A DNA stretch of 64,000 bases from Halosimplex halophilum (lineage in GTDB: Archaea > Halobacteriota > Halobacteria > Halobacteriales > Haloarculaceae), in the NCBI RefSeq assembly GCF_004698125.1, contig NZ_SRHV01000006.1:186001-250000 (forward strand), given 5' to 3'. The notes below the pieces were generated by a model. The model was not told the origin of the DNA. It saw nothing but the letters and a program-made list of their open reading frames with translations, and did no database searches. Positions 34,856 to 44,208 of this stretch are shown here, in pieces (position 1 is the stretch's first letter; every line of letters begins with the position of its first letter). Made by a program: the position numbers and the translations under genes.

Positions 34856-35857
34856 ATGAATCTCGCTTACCTCTTTCTCGGCACGTCGTTTCTCGTTCTG
34901 GTCGTCATCGATCTACTGTGGACGACGCTCTGGGTCGAAGGTGGGGCCGGTCCGCTTACGACTCGACTGATGAGCTGGACGTGGCGGTTGCTTCGAAGGG
35001 TAGCAGGTCACCGACCCCGAGTGCTTTCGCTCGCCGGACCAATAGTTCTCGTACTCAGTCTCACTGTCTGGATCTGTCTTCTGTGGTTCGGCTGGACGTT
35101 CCTCTTCGCCGGCGGAGAGAGCACGCTGATGGATACTCGTGATCCGGGCCCCATCGCTTGGACGGAGCGGTTCTACTTCGTGGGCTATTCGGTCTTCACG
35201 ATGGGGAACGGCGATTTCACCCCGCGGGACGGCCTCTGGCAGATCGTCACCGGCCTCACGACCGCCAGCGGGATGCTCTTCGTGACGCTGAGCGTGACGT
35301 ACGTGCTCAACGTCCTCGGTGCGGTCACGCAGAAACGGTCGCTCGCCAGTAGCATCCACGGCCTTGGCGGGGGGAGTACCGAAATTCTTGAGCGAAGCTG
35401 GGACGGTGACTCGTTCCAGGGACTGGAAGTACCGCTCAACTCGATTTCCGGCCAGCTCGATACCCTCACGTCGAACCACAAGGCGTACCCGATCCTTCAC
35501 TACTTCTACACGCCGCAGACAGAACAGGCACCGGTGACGAATATTGCCGTGCTCGATGAGGGGCTGACTCTTCTAGAATTCGGGGTCTCGGAACAGGATC
35601 GTCCAAGTGAAATCGCCATCGGCCAGGCCCGATCGAGTGTTCAGGACTACCTGAACACGCTCGACACAGCATTTGTCGAACCGGCCCAACGGACGCCTCC
35701 GGCTCCAGCGCTCGGCGTCCTTCGAGACAGCGGGATCCCGACGGTATCGGACCAGCAGTTCGACGAGTCGCTCGATTCGATCGACGATCGCCGGCGGACA
35801 CTACTGGGACTCATCGAAGCCGACGAACGGCGCTGGCCCCTCTCAGATCGTCAGTGA
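34856..35857 (+). CDS. Two-helix potassium-channel-like membrane protein
   Basis: The 333-residue protein has three N-terminal helices (about 5-20, 60-85, and 130-155) with a pore-loop between the last two: [19 protein letters not shown]. The FTMGNGDF sequence matches the ion-channel selectivity filter pattern (TVGYGD) with Asn in the Tyr position. The remaining 170 residues are soluble, with no RCK/TrkA domain recognised. It likely conducts monovalent cations. An ATG following a GTG was chosen as start; a TATTTAAA box lies about 90 bases upstream. CopB follows 64 bases later. Confidence 0.82.
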   Translation: MNLAYLFLGTSFLVLVVIDLLWTTLWVEGGAGPLTTRLMSWTWRLLRRVAGHRPRVLSLAGPIVLVLSLTVWICLLWFGWTFLFAGGESTLMDTRDPGPIAWTERFYFVGYSVFTMGNGDFTPRDGLWQIVTGLTTASGMLFVTLSVTYVLNVLGAVTQKRSLASSIHGLGGGSTEILERSWDGDSFQGLEVPLNSISGQLDTLTSNHKAYPILHYFYTPQTEQAPVTNIAVLDEGLTLLEFGVSEQDRPSEIAIGQARSSVQDYLNTLDTAFVEPAQRTPPAPALGVLRDSGIPTVSDQQFDESLDSIDDRRRTLLGLIEADERRWPLSDRQ

Positions 35858-35921
35858 GGACGCCAGAACAAACCACAAATCCATCACCCCTGGTGCCGTA
35901 CTTCTGCCCACTGAGAGACCA

Positions 35922-38141
35922 ATGGACGACCACTCCCACCACGATACGGAGAACGGAGAGGAAAGCGGAGATTCAGCCGACTCGCGGACGGAACAGTCGA
36001 TGATCGAGGAGGAGGCCGACGACACCGCCGAGGTTGAATCGGCGATCGAGGAGAAACACGACCACCACACGGGACACGAAGCAGGTGGTCACGACCACGG
36101 CGAGGGTCACGGTGACCACGGTGGGATGCACGCCGGCCACGAACAGATGTTCCGACGGCGCTTTTTTGTCTCGACGCTACTCTCGATCCCCGTCCTCCTC
36201 TACAGCGAGTTCCTCCAGACCCAACTCGGCTTCACAGTGCCGGTATTTCCGGGCAGCGAGTGGATCAATCCCGTCTTCGCGGTCGTCGTCTTTGCCTACG
36301 GTGGGGTCCCGTTCCTCCGGATGGCAGTGCCGGAACTGAAAGACCGGGCGCCGGGGATGATGACGCTCATCTCGATGGCGATCACCGTCGCGTTCGTCTA
36401 CAGCCTCGCAAGCGTCGTCTTCCCCACCCAGTCGGCGTTCTTCTGGGAACTGGTGACCCTGATCGACATCATGTTGCTAGGCCACTGGATCGAGATGCGG
36501 TCCGTCCGGCGTGCGTCGAGCGCCCTCGACGAACTGGCGAAGCTCATGCCGGACACCGCCGAGCGGCTCACCGAGTCCGGAGGCACCGAGGAAGTACCAG
36601 TCAGCGACCTCTCGGAGGGCGACCTCGTCTTAGTGCGGCCCGGCGCGAGCGTCCCCGCTGACGGCGTCGTCGAAGAAGGCGATTCAGACGTGAACGAGGC
36701 CATGATAACCGGGGAGTCGAAACCAGTCTCGAAGGAACCCGGCGACGAGGTCATCGGCGGGACGGTCAACGGCGACGGGAGTCTCCGGGTGCGGATCGAC
36801 GCCACGGGTGACGAGACGACGCTGGCGGGGATCATGCGCCTCGTCGAGGAGGCACAGGAGAGCGAATCGAAGACGCAGGCCCTCGCAGACCGAGCCGCCG
36901 GGTGGCTGTTCTACGTCGCCCTCGGCGCCGCCGTCGTCACGGGAATCGCCTGGACGATCGCGACCACGTTCGACGCGGCTGTCATCGAACGAGTCGTCAC
37001 CGTCCTCGTCATCGCGTGCCCGCACGCACTCGGCCTCGCGATCCCGCTCGTGGTCGCAATCAACACGTCGCTCGCCGCCCGCAATGGGATGCTCATTCGC
37101 GACCGGATCGCGATGGAGGACGCGCGAAACCTCGACGCGATCATCTTCGACAAGACGGGAACGCTCACGCAAGGCGAACACGGTGTTGTCGGGACGGCCA
37201 CTGTCGACGGCGTGGACGAAGACGAAGCGCTCGAACTCGCCGCCGCAGTCGAAGGCGACTCCGAGCACATGATCGCCCGTGCCATCAGGGAGGCCGCCGC
37301 TGAGCGAGGAATCGATGCCCCTGACGCTGTCGACTTCGAGGCGATGAAGGGCCGAGGGGTTCGCGCCATCGTCGATGGTCGGGAGGTCTACGTCGGCGGC
37401 CCGAACCTCCTCGACCATCTCGACAGCGACGTTCCCGACGAGTTGCGGACCTTTGCCGACGAGGCCGGCGAAAATGCCCAGACTGTGGTCTATCTAGTCA
37501 GGGATGGAGAACTGCTCGCGGCGTTCGCGATGGCCGACGTTATCCGCGAAGAGAGTTACGCGGTCGTCGACGCGCTCCACGACTTAGACATCGAGGTGGC
37601 CATGCTGACGGGTGACTCTCGGGACGTGGCCGAGGCCGTCGCCGACGAATTGGGGATCGACACAGTCTTCGCCGAGGTACTGCCCGACGACAAGGACAAG
37701 AAAGTACAGGAGCTTCAGGACCAGGGCAAACTCGTCGGGATGGTCGGCGACGGCGTCAACGACGCGCCCGCGTTGACGCGAGCCGATGTGGGCATCGCCA
37801 TCGGCAGCGGGACGGATGTTGCCGTGCAGTCGGCCGACGTCATCCTCGTCCAGAACAACCCGATGGATGTCGTCCGCCTCGTGAAGCTGAGCAACGCAAG
37901 CTACCGGAAGATGCAGGAGAACATCGTCTGGGCCGCCGGCTATAACGTCATCGCCATTCCGCTGGCCGCGGGCGTCCTCGCGCCGATCGGCGTCCTCCTG
38001 TCGCCCGCCATCGGCGCTCTCCTGATGTCATTGAGCACGGTCATCGTCGCGATCAACGCCCAGCTCCTCCGCCGTGTCGACCTCTCGGTCCCGAGTCTGT
38101 CGGGCATCTCGGCGGGCGAGCAGGCTCGTCCGGCGAACTAG
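35922..38141 (+). CDS. copB: CopB-type copper-translocating P-type ATPase
   Basis: The 739-residue P1B ATPase has a His/Asp/Glu-rich N-terminus (for example [20 protein letters not shown]) in place of CxxC domains. It then has the actuator TGES motif, the membrane motif [14 protein letters not shown] (CPH, the P1B-3 signature), phosphorylation site FDKTGTLT, the SEHMIA region (HP-like), and hinge [11 protein letters not shown] plus a His-rich N-terminus is the CopB subgroup, exporting Cu(I)/Cu(II) or other metals from the cytosol. It heads the metal-resistance region 35.9-42.2 kb. The truncated paralog at 14604-15115 shares its last 160 residues. Confidence 0.94.
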   Translation: MDDHSHHDTENGEESGDSADSRTEQSMIEEEADDTAEVESAIEEKHDHHTGHEAGGHDHGEGHGDHGGMHAGHEQMFRRRFFVSTLLSIPVLLYSEFLQTQLGFTVPVFPGSEWINPVFAVVVFAYGGVPFLRMAVPELKDRAPGMMTLISMAITVAFVYSLASVVFPTQSAFFWELVTLIDIMLLGHWIEMRSVRRASSALDELAKLMPDTAERLTESGGTEEVPVSDLSEGDLVLVRPGASVPADGVVEEGDSDVNEAMITGESKPVSKEPGDEVIGGTVNGDGSLRVRIDATGDETTLAGIMRLVEEAQESESKTQALADRAAGWLFYVALGAAVVTGIAWTIATTFDAAVIERVVTVLVIACPHALGLAIPLVVAINTSLAARNGMLIRDRIAMEDARNLDAIIFDKTGTLTQGEHGVVGTATVDGVDEDEALELAAAVEGDSEHMIARAIREAAAERGIDAPDAVDFEAMKGRGVRAIVDGREVYVGGPNLLDHLDSDVPDELRTFADEAGENAQTVVYLVRDGELLAAFAMADVIREESYAVVDALHDLDIEVAMLTGDSRDVAEAVADELGIDTVFAEVLPDDKDKKVQELQDQGKLVGMVGDGVNDAPALTRADVGIAIGSGTDVAVQSADVILVQNNPMDVVRLVKLSNASYRKMQENIVWAAGYNVIAIPLAAGVLAPIGVLLSPAIGALLMSLSTVIVAINAQLLRRVDLSVPSLSGISAGEQARPAN

Positions 38142-38151
38142 CGTCTCTCGA

Positions 38152-38646
38152 TCAATACTCCGCGTAGACACCATTCGCCCGGCCGTCATCGAACTCGTGG
38201 ACAGTAAACGGTCCTTGCTTCGACCCGCCCATCCCAGGCGACCCTGCGGGCATCCCTGGCAATGCCACGCCGTCTATCGCGGGTTCCTCATCTAGGAGTG
38301 TTGCAATGACGGCTGTGGGGACGTGCCCTTCGACGACGTAGTCCTCGACCACGAGCGTGTGGCAACTCCGCAGTTCGTCAGGGACGCCGTGTCGCCGTTT
38401 GACCGCCGAGACATCGTCAGGTGTGGTTTCAGTAAGCGTCCCGTCTATCTGCTCTCCGAGGAACGTCGCGTACTCCGAACAACAGGTACAGCCGGGGGCA
38501 CTGTACTGGTGGACCTCACCGACTTCGAGGGAAACATCGTCGCCTGATGTAGCCGTTCGACCGCCGCCCAGACAGCCCCCCAGTCCGATAGCGAGGGCCG
38601 TCACGCCTGCCCCGAGAACTTGCCGGCGCGTCCGTTGGGAACTCAT
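38152..38646 (-). CDS. DUF411 metal-binding lipoprotein
   Basis: The 164-residue protein starts with a Tat-type leader (SSQRTRRQVLGAGVTALAIG) ending in a lipobox LGGC. The DUF411 core follows: YSAPGCTCCSEY with a CxCC copper-binding motif, then RSCHTLVVEDYVVEGHVP, with Cys-His, and a C-terminal Met-rich PGMPAGSPGMGG loop. DUF411 proteins bind copper or silver in the periplasm and hand it over to exporters. Here it faces copB tail-to-tail, 10 bases apart. Confidence 0.9.
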   Translation of the reverse strand: MSSQRTRRQVLGAGVTALAIGLGGCLGGGRTATSGDDVSLEVGEVHQYSAPGCTCCSEYATFLGEQIDGTLTETTPDDVSAVKRRHGVPDELRSCHTLVVEDYVVEGHVPTAVIATLLDEEPAIDGVALPGMPAGSPGMGGSKQGPFTVHEFDDGRANGVYAEY

Positions 38647-38810
38647 TCGGTCTATCGTTCGTCCCAAGACGACTACTGTCCCGCGGGAATTCCAGAATCC
38701 TGAGAACGGGCGCGAACACTCGGACGTCGGCCTTGAGACCCTTCGCGAATGCGGTAGAAACTGGAACGGGCGCTCGCCGGTGGACGACCGGAGCGAGCAG
38801 ACACTGTTCC

Positions 38811-39227
38811 TCAGGTGTCCGACGAGCCCCCGCTTCCGTCGCCGACACTCTCTAAGACGCGCTCGAATCGCTCCCGGACGTCGGTCGCAATGGGACCAAG
38901 CGCGTCGTTGTCCGCTATGCCCACGAGTTGCGCTGGGTTGACGGCACTCACCGCGATCTCGCCGTCGTCGGTTTCGTAGACGATGACGTTACACGGGAGG
39001 AGTGCGCCGAGTTCGATTTCCTCGTTGAGCCCCGCCAGCGCTAGCGAGGGATTACACGCACCGAGAATCCGATACTGCCGGAACTCCTCGTCGAGTTTCT
39101 CTTCGAGCGTCGCTTGCACGTCGATGTCACAGAGCACCCCGAATCCCTCGCTTTCGAGTGCGTCGATCGTCGCGTCAACCAGACGGTCGAAGTCTCCAGT
39201 CGACGTCGTCTGAATTGTATATGCCAT
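38811..39227 (-). CDS. DUF302 domain protein
   Basis: The 138-residue protein has the DUF302 pattern: LESEGFGVLCDIDVQATLEE, then RQYRILGACNPSLALAGLNE and LLPCNVIVYETDDG, with cysteines in the conserved places. The fold binds small ligands or soft metals; the family is common in metal-resistance and sulfur-oxidation islands but its reaction is not settled. A decayed paralog lies at 52850-53010. The gene stands alone between DUF411 and the His/Met secreted gene. Confidence 0.9.
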   Translation of the reverse strand: MAYTIQTTSTGDFDRLVDATIDALESEGFGVLCDIDVQATLEEKLDEEFRQYRILGACNPSLALAGLNEEIELGALLPCNVIVYETDDGEIAVSAVNPAQLVGIADNDALGPIATDVRERFERVLESVGDGSGGSSDT

Positions 39228-39291
39228 ACAGAAGGTAGTCCTGGGACCGTCTTAACCGTGCGCCGAATCGGGAGTATCTGGCCAAGAACGT

Positions 39292-39591
39292 CTAGCAACC
39301 GCGTCTCTGGCCGTACATCCCATCGCCGTTGTCACCGTGGGCTACGTCCTGAGCTATCCCGTCGACGGTCACACCCATGTGCGATTCCGTCCATTCGACA
39401 GCACCCGGACTCAGGTGGTCAATCATGTGCCCTTCCATCCAAGTGGGCCACTCAGCTACAGTTCCGTTGGCCTTGGGTGCGTCAGCTGCGGTCGTTTCGT
39501 CGCCGTGCGCGCTGACGATGGGAGTAACCAGGGTGAGGCCGACGATTGCGAGCGCTACGAGCAGCCAGCGGCCGATGTTGAAGTTGGTCAT
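39292..39591 (-). CDS. Small secreted His/Met protein
   Basis: A 99-residue protein with a clear Sec signal (RWLLVALAIVGLTLVTPIVSAHG). The mature part carries WPTWMEGHMIDHL, TESHMGVTVDG and DGMYG, with several His and Met residues suited to copper binding. Family members are typical of haloarchaeal copper islands. It stands in the metal region between DUF302 and the YHS permease. Role as an extracellular copper-binding protein is inferred. Confidence 0.78.
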   Translation of the reverse strand: MTNFNIGRWLLVALAIVGLTLVTPIVSAHGDETTAADAPKANGTVAEWPTWMEGHMIDHLSPGAVEWTESHMGVTVDGIAQDVAHGDNGDGMYGQRRGC

Positions 39592-40021
39592 TGTCCCTCT
39601 CTTTGGTTACTCGTAGGATGGCTCGAGGGTTATCCGCAAGGGTGCGAATCGACACAGGAGACGGTTCGAAAAGGTGTATCGAGTGAGCTAACCGTTTCTA
39701 TTGAATCAGACTGTTTGTCCCCACGAAATTTGGGAAGGTCACCCCCCATAACAGCAACCTAGTTTTCCAAAACAGGAGGGACTGAGCGTGCGAGCGACCG
39801 GTACCGCGAGAACCGTCGCGTTCCGGACAAACAGTTGAATGCAGGTGCGGAAAGATTCGCTCAGTCACTGTCGGCCGCTGTCCAGCCGGGAAGGCGCACG
39901 AAAGCAGTTCGTTCTGTAAAGGATCACTCACTCATTGATTTGAACAACAAGACACGTCCGCCGTAGAGATACTGGTTCTCTAGTCACAATCCCGTTAGGA
40001 ACGGAACCCCATCTAGTCGAT
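39592..40021. other. 430-base intergenic region with an orphan open frame
   Basis: The only protein-like stretch is a plus-strand frame at 39763-39969 (DRYRENRRVPDKQLNAG, then VRSVKDHSLIDLNNKTRPP) without a start codon. It may be the tail of a lost gene or random. The remaining part holds the promoters of the flanking genes. No repeats found. Confidence 0.4.
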
Positions 40022-41353
40022 ATGGAGCGGACGGAATACGCGATCCTCGCGGTCATCGCGCTAGCGACCGTCGGAATCGGCGTATTCACCACTTCTGAGC
40101 CACTCTCGACGTTCTTCGTCGAGAGCACCCAGGAATTCCTGACTACTACAGCGGCAATGGCGTGGATCACGTGGTGGGCGCTCGTCATCGGGTTTGCAAT
40201 CGCTGGCGGCGTTGAGGCGTGGACCTCAAACGAGGAGGTGTCGGAGCTGCTGGAGGGACACGGCCCTCGCGAAATCGGCTATGGGTCACTGTTCGGGTTC
40301 GTTTCGTCGTCGTGTTCCTACAGTGCCATTGCCACGGCGAAGAACCTCTTCAAGAAGGGCGGCTCCGCGGCGGCGACACTCGGGGCGTTCATGTTCGCCT
40401 CGACCAACCTCGTCATCGAGATCGGCGCGGTCATCTGGATCCTGCTCGGCTGGCAGTTCCTCCTCGCGGACATCGTTGGCGGAATTACGCTCATCGGCCT
40501 GATGGCAGTGGGATTCGTTTACGTGGTTCCCGACGAGGTCGTCGAACAGGCTAGACAGAACGTCCGCGATGAGGGCACAGAGGACGTTCAGGATCCCGTT
40601 TGCGGGATGGAGGTCGACCCCGACGAGACCGATCACTCAATCGAACACGACGGGCGAACCTACTACTTCTGTTCACAGTCCTGTAAGGAGAGCTTCGACC
40701 CCGAAGCAGCCAACACAACCGTCCGTGAGAAGGCAACGTCGCTGTCGGGATGGAAAGCACTCGCGGATAAACAGTGGAAGGAGTGGGGAATGCTTTGGGA
40801 CGAGATTGCTATCGGGTTCATCTTCGCTGGCCTCATCGCCGGGTTCATCCCCGACCAGGTCTGGACGTCAGTGTTCTCTGGCGCGACGTTCGGCTTGCCG
40901 GTGTACGTCTTCTGGACGGCGATCCTTGGGGCCGTTATCGGCGTCGCGACGTTCGTCTGCTCGGTCGGGAACGTGCCATTCGGCGCGGTCCTTTTCAGTA
41001 ACGGCCTCCCCTTCGGGTCAGTCCTCTCGTACATTTACGCCGACCTCATCGTCCCACCAATCATGGATGCCTACCGGGAGTACTACGGGACGAAGTTCGC
41101 AGCGATCCTCTCGGGGCTAATCTTCGTGTCCGCTGTCTTCACCGGTGTCCTCATGCATTTCCTATTCCTCAGCGCGGGTCTGATCCCGGACCCTTCCAGC
41201 GTGCAGCTCGCCGAGGTATCGATCGAAATGAACTACAAGATGGTACTGAATGTCCTCGCCACCGTACTCTTCCTGTTCCTCTATTGGCTACACCGACAAG
41301 ATTCAGTCGGTGAGGCGGGCAAACACGGCGAACACGTTCACACTGCTGACTGA
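40022..41353 (+). CDS. Permease with embedded YHS domain (ArsP/DUF318-like)
   Basis: The 443-residue protein has two halves of about four helices each, as in the DUF318/ArsP/UPF0718 permease family (GFVSSSCSYSAIATAKNLFK and GVATFVCSVGNVPFGAVLF motifs, each with a Cys pair-like element). Between the halves, at about residues 196-225, sits a YHS metal-binding module: DPVCGMEVDPDE, then TYYFCSQSCKESF. Two conserved helices each carry buried Cys. It likely exports a soft metal or metalloid. It is transcribed alone and overlaps the 3' end of the opposite gene by 51 bases. Confidence 0.88.
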   Translation: MERTEYAILAVIALATVGIGVFTTSEPLSTFFVESTQEFLTTTAAMAWITWWALVIGFAIAGGVEAWTSNEEVSELLEGHGPREIGYGSLFGFVSSSCSYSAIATAKNLFKKGGSAAATLGAFMFASTNLVIEIGAVIWILLGWQFLLADIVGGITLIGLMAVGFVYVVPDEVVEQARQNVRDEGTEDVQDPVCGMEVDPDETDHSIEHDGRTYYFCSQSCKESFDPEAANTTVREKATSLSGWKALADKQWKEWGMLWDEIAIGFIFAGLIAGFIPDQVWTSVFSGATFGLPVYVFWTAILGAVIGVATFVCSVGNVPFGAVLFSNGLPFGSVLSYIYADLIVPPIMDAYREYYGTKFAAILSGLIFVSAVFTGVLMHFLFLSAGLIPDPSSVQLAEVSIEMNYKMVLNVLATVLFLFLYWLHRQDSVGEAGKHGEHVHTAD

Positions 41354-41719
41354 GGGCCTGTTCTCTCCCGTTTTCAATTCGTCACTCGGGTAGATGCGGT
41401 ATGTCCGACCTTGACGCTCGCGATACAGTGAGCTAATCACCGGTTCGAGGACACGACGCTCGTCTTCTGGCAGGCTGTCGAGGACCCGAGTGCATGATTG
41501 TACCGGTGGGTCAACCTCGTCGTTTGGCGATGAAGTGCCGTACGACATTTCATTTCTCTCTCCGGAAACCACCCCAGCCGTATCTGGGTGAGACAGAGTG
41601 CTTGGCCCAGATGCCAGAAGGTTGTCTGTGACGACTAGATATCCACCACCGACGAGGACGGAGACGACGACAATCCCGAGGACGAACCAGAGTGGATTTG
41701 TCCAGTGAACGGACCCCAT
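41303..41719 (-). CDS. Membrane protein with decayed winged-helix tail
   Basis: The 138-residue frame begins MGSVHWTNPLWFVLG with one helix to about residue 37, then a linker and RVLDSLPEDERRVLEPVISS followed directly by LYRERQGRTYRIYPSDEL. In intact haloarchaeal relatives a recognition helix of about 35 residues separates those two segments. Here it is deleted. The frame also appears to be continuous, by a frameshift, with a helix and DGMMGRQW segment upstream (41720-41940). So it is probably the broken remnant of a membrane-bound wHTH regulator. It overlaps the permease gene. Confidence 0.5.
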   Translation of the reverse strand: MGSVHWTNPLWFVLGIVVVSVLVGGGYLVVTDNLLASGPSTLSHPDTAGVVSGERNEMSYGTSSPNDEVDPPVQSCTRVLDSLPEDERRVLEPVISSLYRERQGRTYRIYPSDELKTGENRPSVSSVNVFAVFARLTD

Positions 41720-41990
41720 TGACGCCCCATCATCCCGTCGAAAGCGTGCTGTCGCTGGGAGGCCTGCCAGTTGAGCAGGCTTCCGACGACGAGGACTATC
41801 CCGACGACGAGACCAACGGCAGCGTCGGCTCGGTGGCGGTTGATCCTGATCGCCCGGGCCGAATTGGGTGGCTGGTCATAGATATCGGTTTGGAAGGCGG
41901 CCTCGGACTCGTTTTGATTATTTGGTGTATCCCCGGGGAGTCAATTCAGCGTGACACCTCAACCCCGAGTGACGCGCGCCGAAACCTCTG
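41720..41990 (-). pseudogene. Upstream part of the decayed membrane regulator
   Basis: Minus-strand frame without a start: RINRHRADAAVGLVVG, then IVLVVGSLLNWQASQ, then HAFDGMMGRQWG. It has one hydrophobic helix and the short Met-rich motif often placed before the second helix of such regulators. It runs out of frame into the gene at 41303-41719. Together they would make one protein. Confidence 0.4.
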
Positions 41991-42041
41991 CAATCAGAGG
42001 TAGCAGTGTGAGACGCCCAAACGGTGTGGTCTCCGTTCCGA

Positions 42042-42239
42042 TTATGCTGAGGCGTCGTAGCCGGCCTTGTCGACTGCACTGACGAGAGCGTCGGTGTCCG
42101 CGTCGCCCTCCACGGTCGCCGATTCGGCCTCGCGATCGGCCTTCGCGCTCGAGACGCCGTCGACATCTTCGAGCGCTTCTTCGACGGTCCGCTCGCAGTG
42201 CTCGCAGGTCATCCCCTCGACGGAGATTGTTTCGCTCAT
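42042..42239 (-). CDS. copZ: HMA-type copper chaperone
   Basis: The 65-residue protein is a single heavy-metal-associated domain: VEGMTCEHCERTVEEAL with the Cu-binding GMTCxxC motif, then the ferredoxin-like beta-alpha-beta-beta-alpha-beta core (VSSAKADREAESATVEG) and ALVSAVDKAGYDAS. It should carry Cu(I) in the cytosol to the exporter and sensor proteins in this island. Gene symbol given by domain type; the paralogous naming of haloarchaeal chaperones varies. Confidence 0.92.
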   Translation of the reverse strand: MSETISVEGMTCEHCERTVEEALEDVDGVSSAKADREAESATVEGDADTDALVSAVDKAGYDASA

Positions 42240-42363
42240 ACAGGTAGAGATACGAGTGCCTATTCTTTGTCGCTTTCTACTTTGATTCCAAATTCATAGC
42301 CCACCTGAACATTGTAGACCCAAGTACAATCCGTTGAATTGGAGGGCGTGCGAGGCGAAAATT

Positions 42364-42444
42364 CACGGCTTTAGCCGTGGATAGCTCAATGGCAGTAGAG
42401 AGAGAGACGTGAACCGCTCGGGGTCAAGCCCCAAGACGGTTCAC
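42364..42444. repeat. IS200/IS605-type end hairpins without transposase
   Basis: CACGGCTTTAGCCGTG (42364-42379) is a perfect hairpin with GATAGCTCA after it, like TnpB right ends in haloarchaea. A second nested hairpin at 42409-42444 has outer arms GTGAACCG/CGGTTCAC and inner arms GGGG/CCCC around TCAAG. Its reverse complement resembles the hairpin at 22253-22273. These look like relic ends of lost IS elements. They lie between copZ and the small zinc gene. Confidence 0.55.
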
Positions 42445-42509
42445 AATCGGCACTCACCGGAGGCGGCCGGCGACGAAACTATTTCCTGAATCGTCTCCGT
42501 AGTATCGGT

Positions 42510-42716
42510 GTGTCCACGACTGTTTCGACGCCCGATGCGGACGAGGGCTGTACGTACTGCGGGGCCCGGATCTTCGACCACGACCCGATCTGCGTCAGGG
42601 ACTGCACCGACGATTGTGGTTCGCCGACCTACTTCTGCAACTACGCGTGCCTCTCGGCACACATCGACGAAAGTGACCTCACGACTGGCAATGCCTGCGA
42701 GTGGTCTCCCGAGTGA
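42510..42716 (+). CDS. Small zinc-finger protein
   Basis: The 68-residue protein has CTYCGARIFDHDP, DCTDDCGS, and FCNYACLSAH, giving CxxC...CxxxC...CxxxC plus His, so two metal sites are possible. It resembles haloarchaeal small zinc-finger proteins of unknown function. It starts with GTG at 42510. It lies at the end of the metal region, convergent with the ABC transporter operon. Confidence 0.7.
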   Translation: MSTTVSTPDADEGCTYCGARIFDHDPICVRDCTDDCGSPTYFCNYACLSAHIDESDLTTGNACEWSPE

Positions 42717-42727
42717 GTGAGCGACGG

Positions 42728-43462
42728 TCACTCGACATCCGTCGCCCGATAGAACACCAGTATGCCGATAGCGAGGAGGACGACGGCGTACGCGACGGCG
42801 CCGCCGAAATCCAACGCGTCGACGCTGGACGTGAACGCCGCGTCGAAGAGCGCGTTCGTCGCATAGTGGCTCGGTAGGAACCTCGTCCATTCGGGCGCGT
42901 CGGTCGCGAGCGGGTTCTGGAACATGAGAACGTCCACCATCGGCGCGAACAGCATCACGTAGACGCCGCTGAGTCGGCCGAGGACGAGGCCGACGACGAC
43001 GCCGAGGATGCCGTAGGTGAGGCCGACGAGCAGCGTCGCGGCGACGAACGGGGCGATCGACTCGGGCGTGAACGCCAGCACGGCGACGAGCACTGACGCG
43101 GCCGTCACGACGACGGTCCCGAGTCCGAGCGTACTGACCCGCGATACGACGAGGTCTGTCGCGCTGTAGCCGGCGAGTCGAAGCCTGTCGTCGGCCGCCT
43201 GCGACGCCTGGACGAGGAACAGCCCCACGATGCCCGAGAGGATGGCGACGGTCACGGGCGTCATAAACGCCGCCGCGAAGTTTGCCATGGGAACGGTGAC
43301 GGTCGTCCCGTCGATCATCGCCGGAACGTTCACGTCCGGGACCAGCAGGACGAACGCACCGATGATGTACGCCGGGAGGAATGCAAGGAGTGCCAGCAGG
43401 ACCGGGGTCCGACGGAACTCCCGGATCCCCATCGTCACGGCGGTCGCGACGCGCCGGTTCAT
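42728..43462 (-). CDS. ABC-2-type permease 2
   Basis: The 244-residue protein has six hydrophobic helices (near 20-45, 60-85, 105-130, 135-165, 170-195, 225-242) with an extracytoplasmic loop PDVNVPAMIDGTTV after the first helix. This is the ABC-2 transporter layout. It overlaps the neighbouring permease by TGATG. The two permeases and the ATPase at 44205-45026 form one three-gene exporter operon. The substrate is unknown. Confidence 0.85.
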   Translation of the reverse strand: MNRRVATAVTMGIREFRRTPVLLALLAFLPAYIIGAFVLLVPDVNVPAMIDGTTVTVPMANFAAAFMTPVTVAILSGIVGLFLVQASQAADDRLRLAGYSATDLVVSRVSTLGLGTVVVTAASVLVAVLAFTPESIAPFVAATLLVGLTYGILGVVVGLVLGRLSGVYVMLFAPMVDVLMFQNPLATDAPEWTRFLPSHYATNALFDAAFTSSVDALDFGGAVAYAVVLLAIGILVFYRATDVE

Positions 43463-44208
43463 CAGGCGTCACCTCCGGACTCGACCTGGTAGGTGTAGGC
43501 GGCGACGCTCAGGAGCGCGAACAGCGAGAGGTGGCCGAGGGCCGGGACCAAGTGGTCGGTCGCTAGCGAGCCATCGACGACGGCCTGGGTCACGATGGCG
43601 TGGGGATGCGCGAGCGGCGCGAACTTCGTGATGCTGTCCTCGATGCCGAACAGGCCGCTCGCGAAGACGTTGTCCACGTCGGCCAAGATGACCAGTAGGA
43701 GTGACCCCTCCAGTTCCCTGGGGAGTACGCTCCCGACGACGATGCCCAGCAGGCCATAGATGGCACCGGCCAGTGCGAGCCCGGCGAACGCCGCGGCCGG
43801 TGCTCCGACCGGATCGTCGACGAGGACCACCAGCGAAAGTGTGGCGACGACCCCGACGACGGCGCTCGCCACGGCGACGGTCGCAAATCGCGCGACGACC
43901 AGCTCGACGCCGCGGAAGCCACAGATCGCAAGCCGGCGGTCGGCGTGGCGGGCGCTGATCATCTGGAAGAGCCCCAGGACGCCCGCGAGCGCGCCGGTGG
44001 CGAACACCGCGCCGGTGACCCGGCCGACCGTCGCGACCGATCCGGTCACCGCGAAGATCCCCACGTCGGGGAACTGCCCCATGCCGACGCCATAGATCTG
44101 GATCGACAGCGCCGGCAGGACGACCAACATGACGACGGTGAACGGTTCCCGGACGAACGAGCGCGTGCTCGCCCGGATGCCCGCGACGGTCCGGGTGACA
44201 CCGTTCAT
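43462..44208 (-). CDS. ABC-2-type permease 1
   Basis: The 248-residue protein has the same six-helix layout as its partner (for example EPFTVVMLVVLPALSIQIYG and LFALLSVAAYTYQ near the end). It overlaps the ATPase gene by ATGA and the second permease by TGATG. Both permeases would make a heterodimer. No conserved motif identifies the substrate. Confidence 0.85.
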   Translation of the reverse strand: MNGVTRTVAGIRASTRSFVREPFTVVMLVVLPALSIQIYGVGMGQFPDVGIFAVTGSVATVGRVTGAVFATGALAGVLGLFQMISARHADRRLAICGFRGVELVVARFATVAVASAVVGVVATLSLVVLVDDPVGAPAAAFAGLALAGAIYGLLGIVVGSVLPRELEGSLLLVILADVDNVFASGLFGIEDSITKFAPLAHPHAIVTQAVVDGSLATDHLVPALGHLSLFALLSVAAYTYQVESGGDA

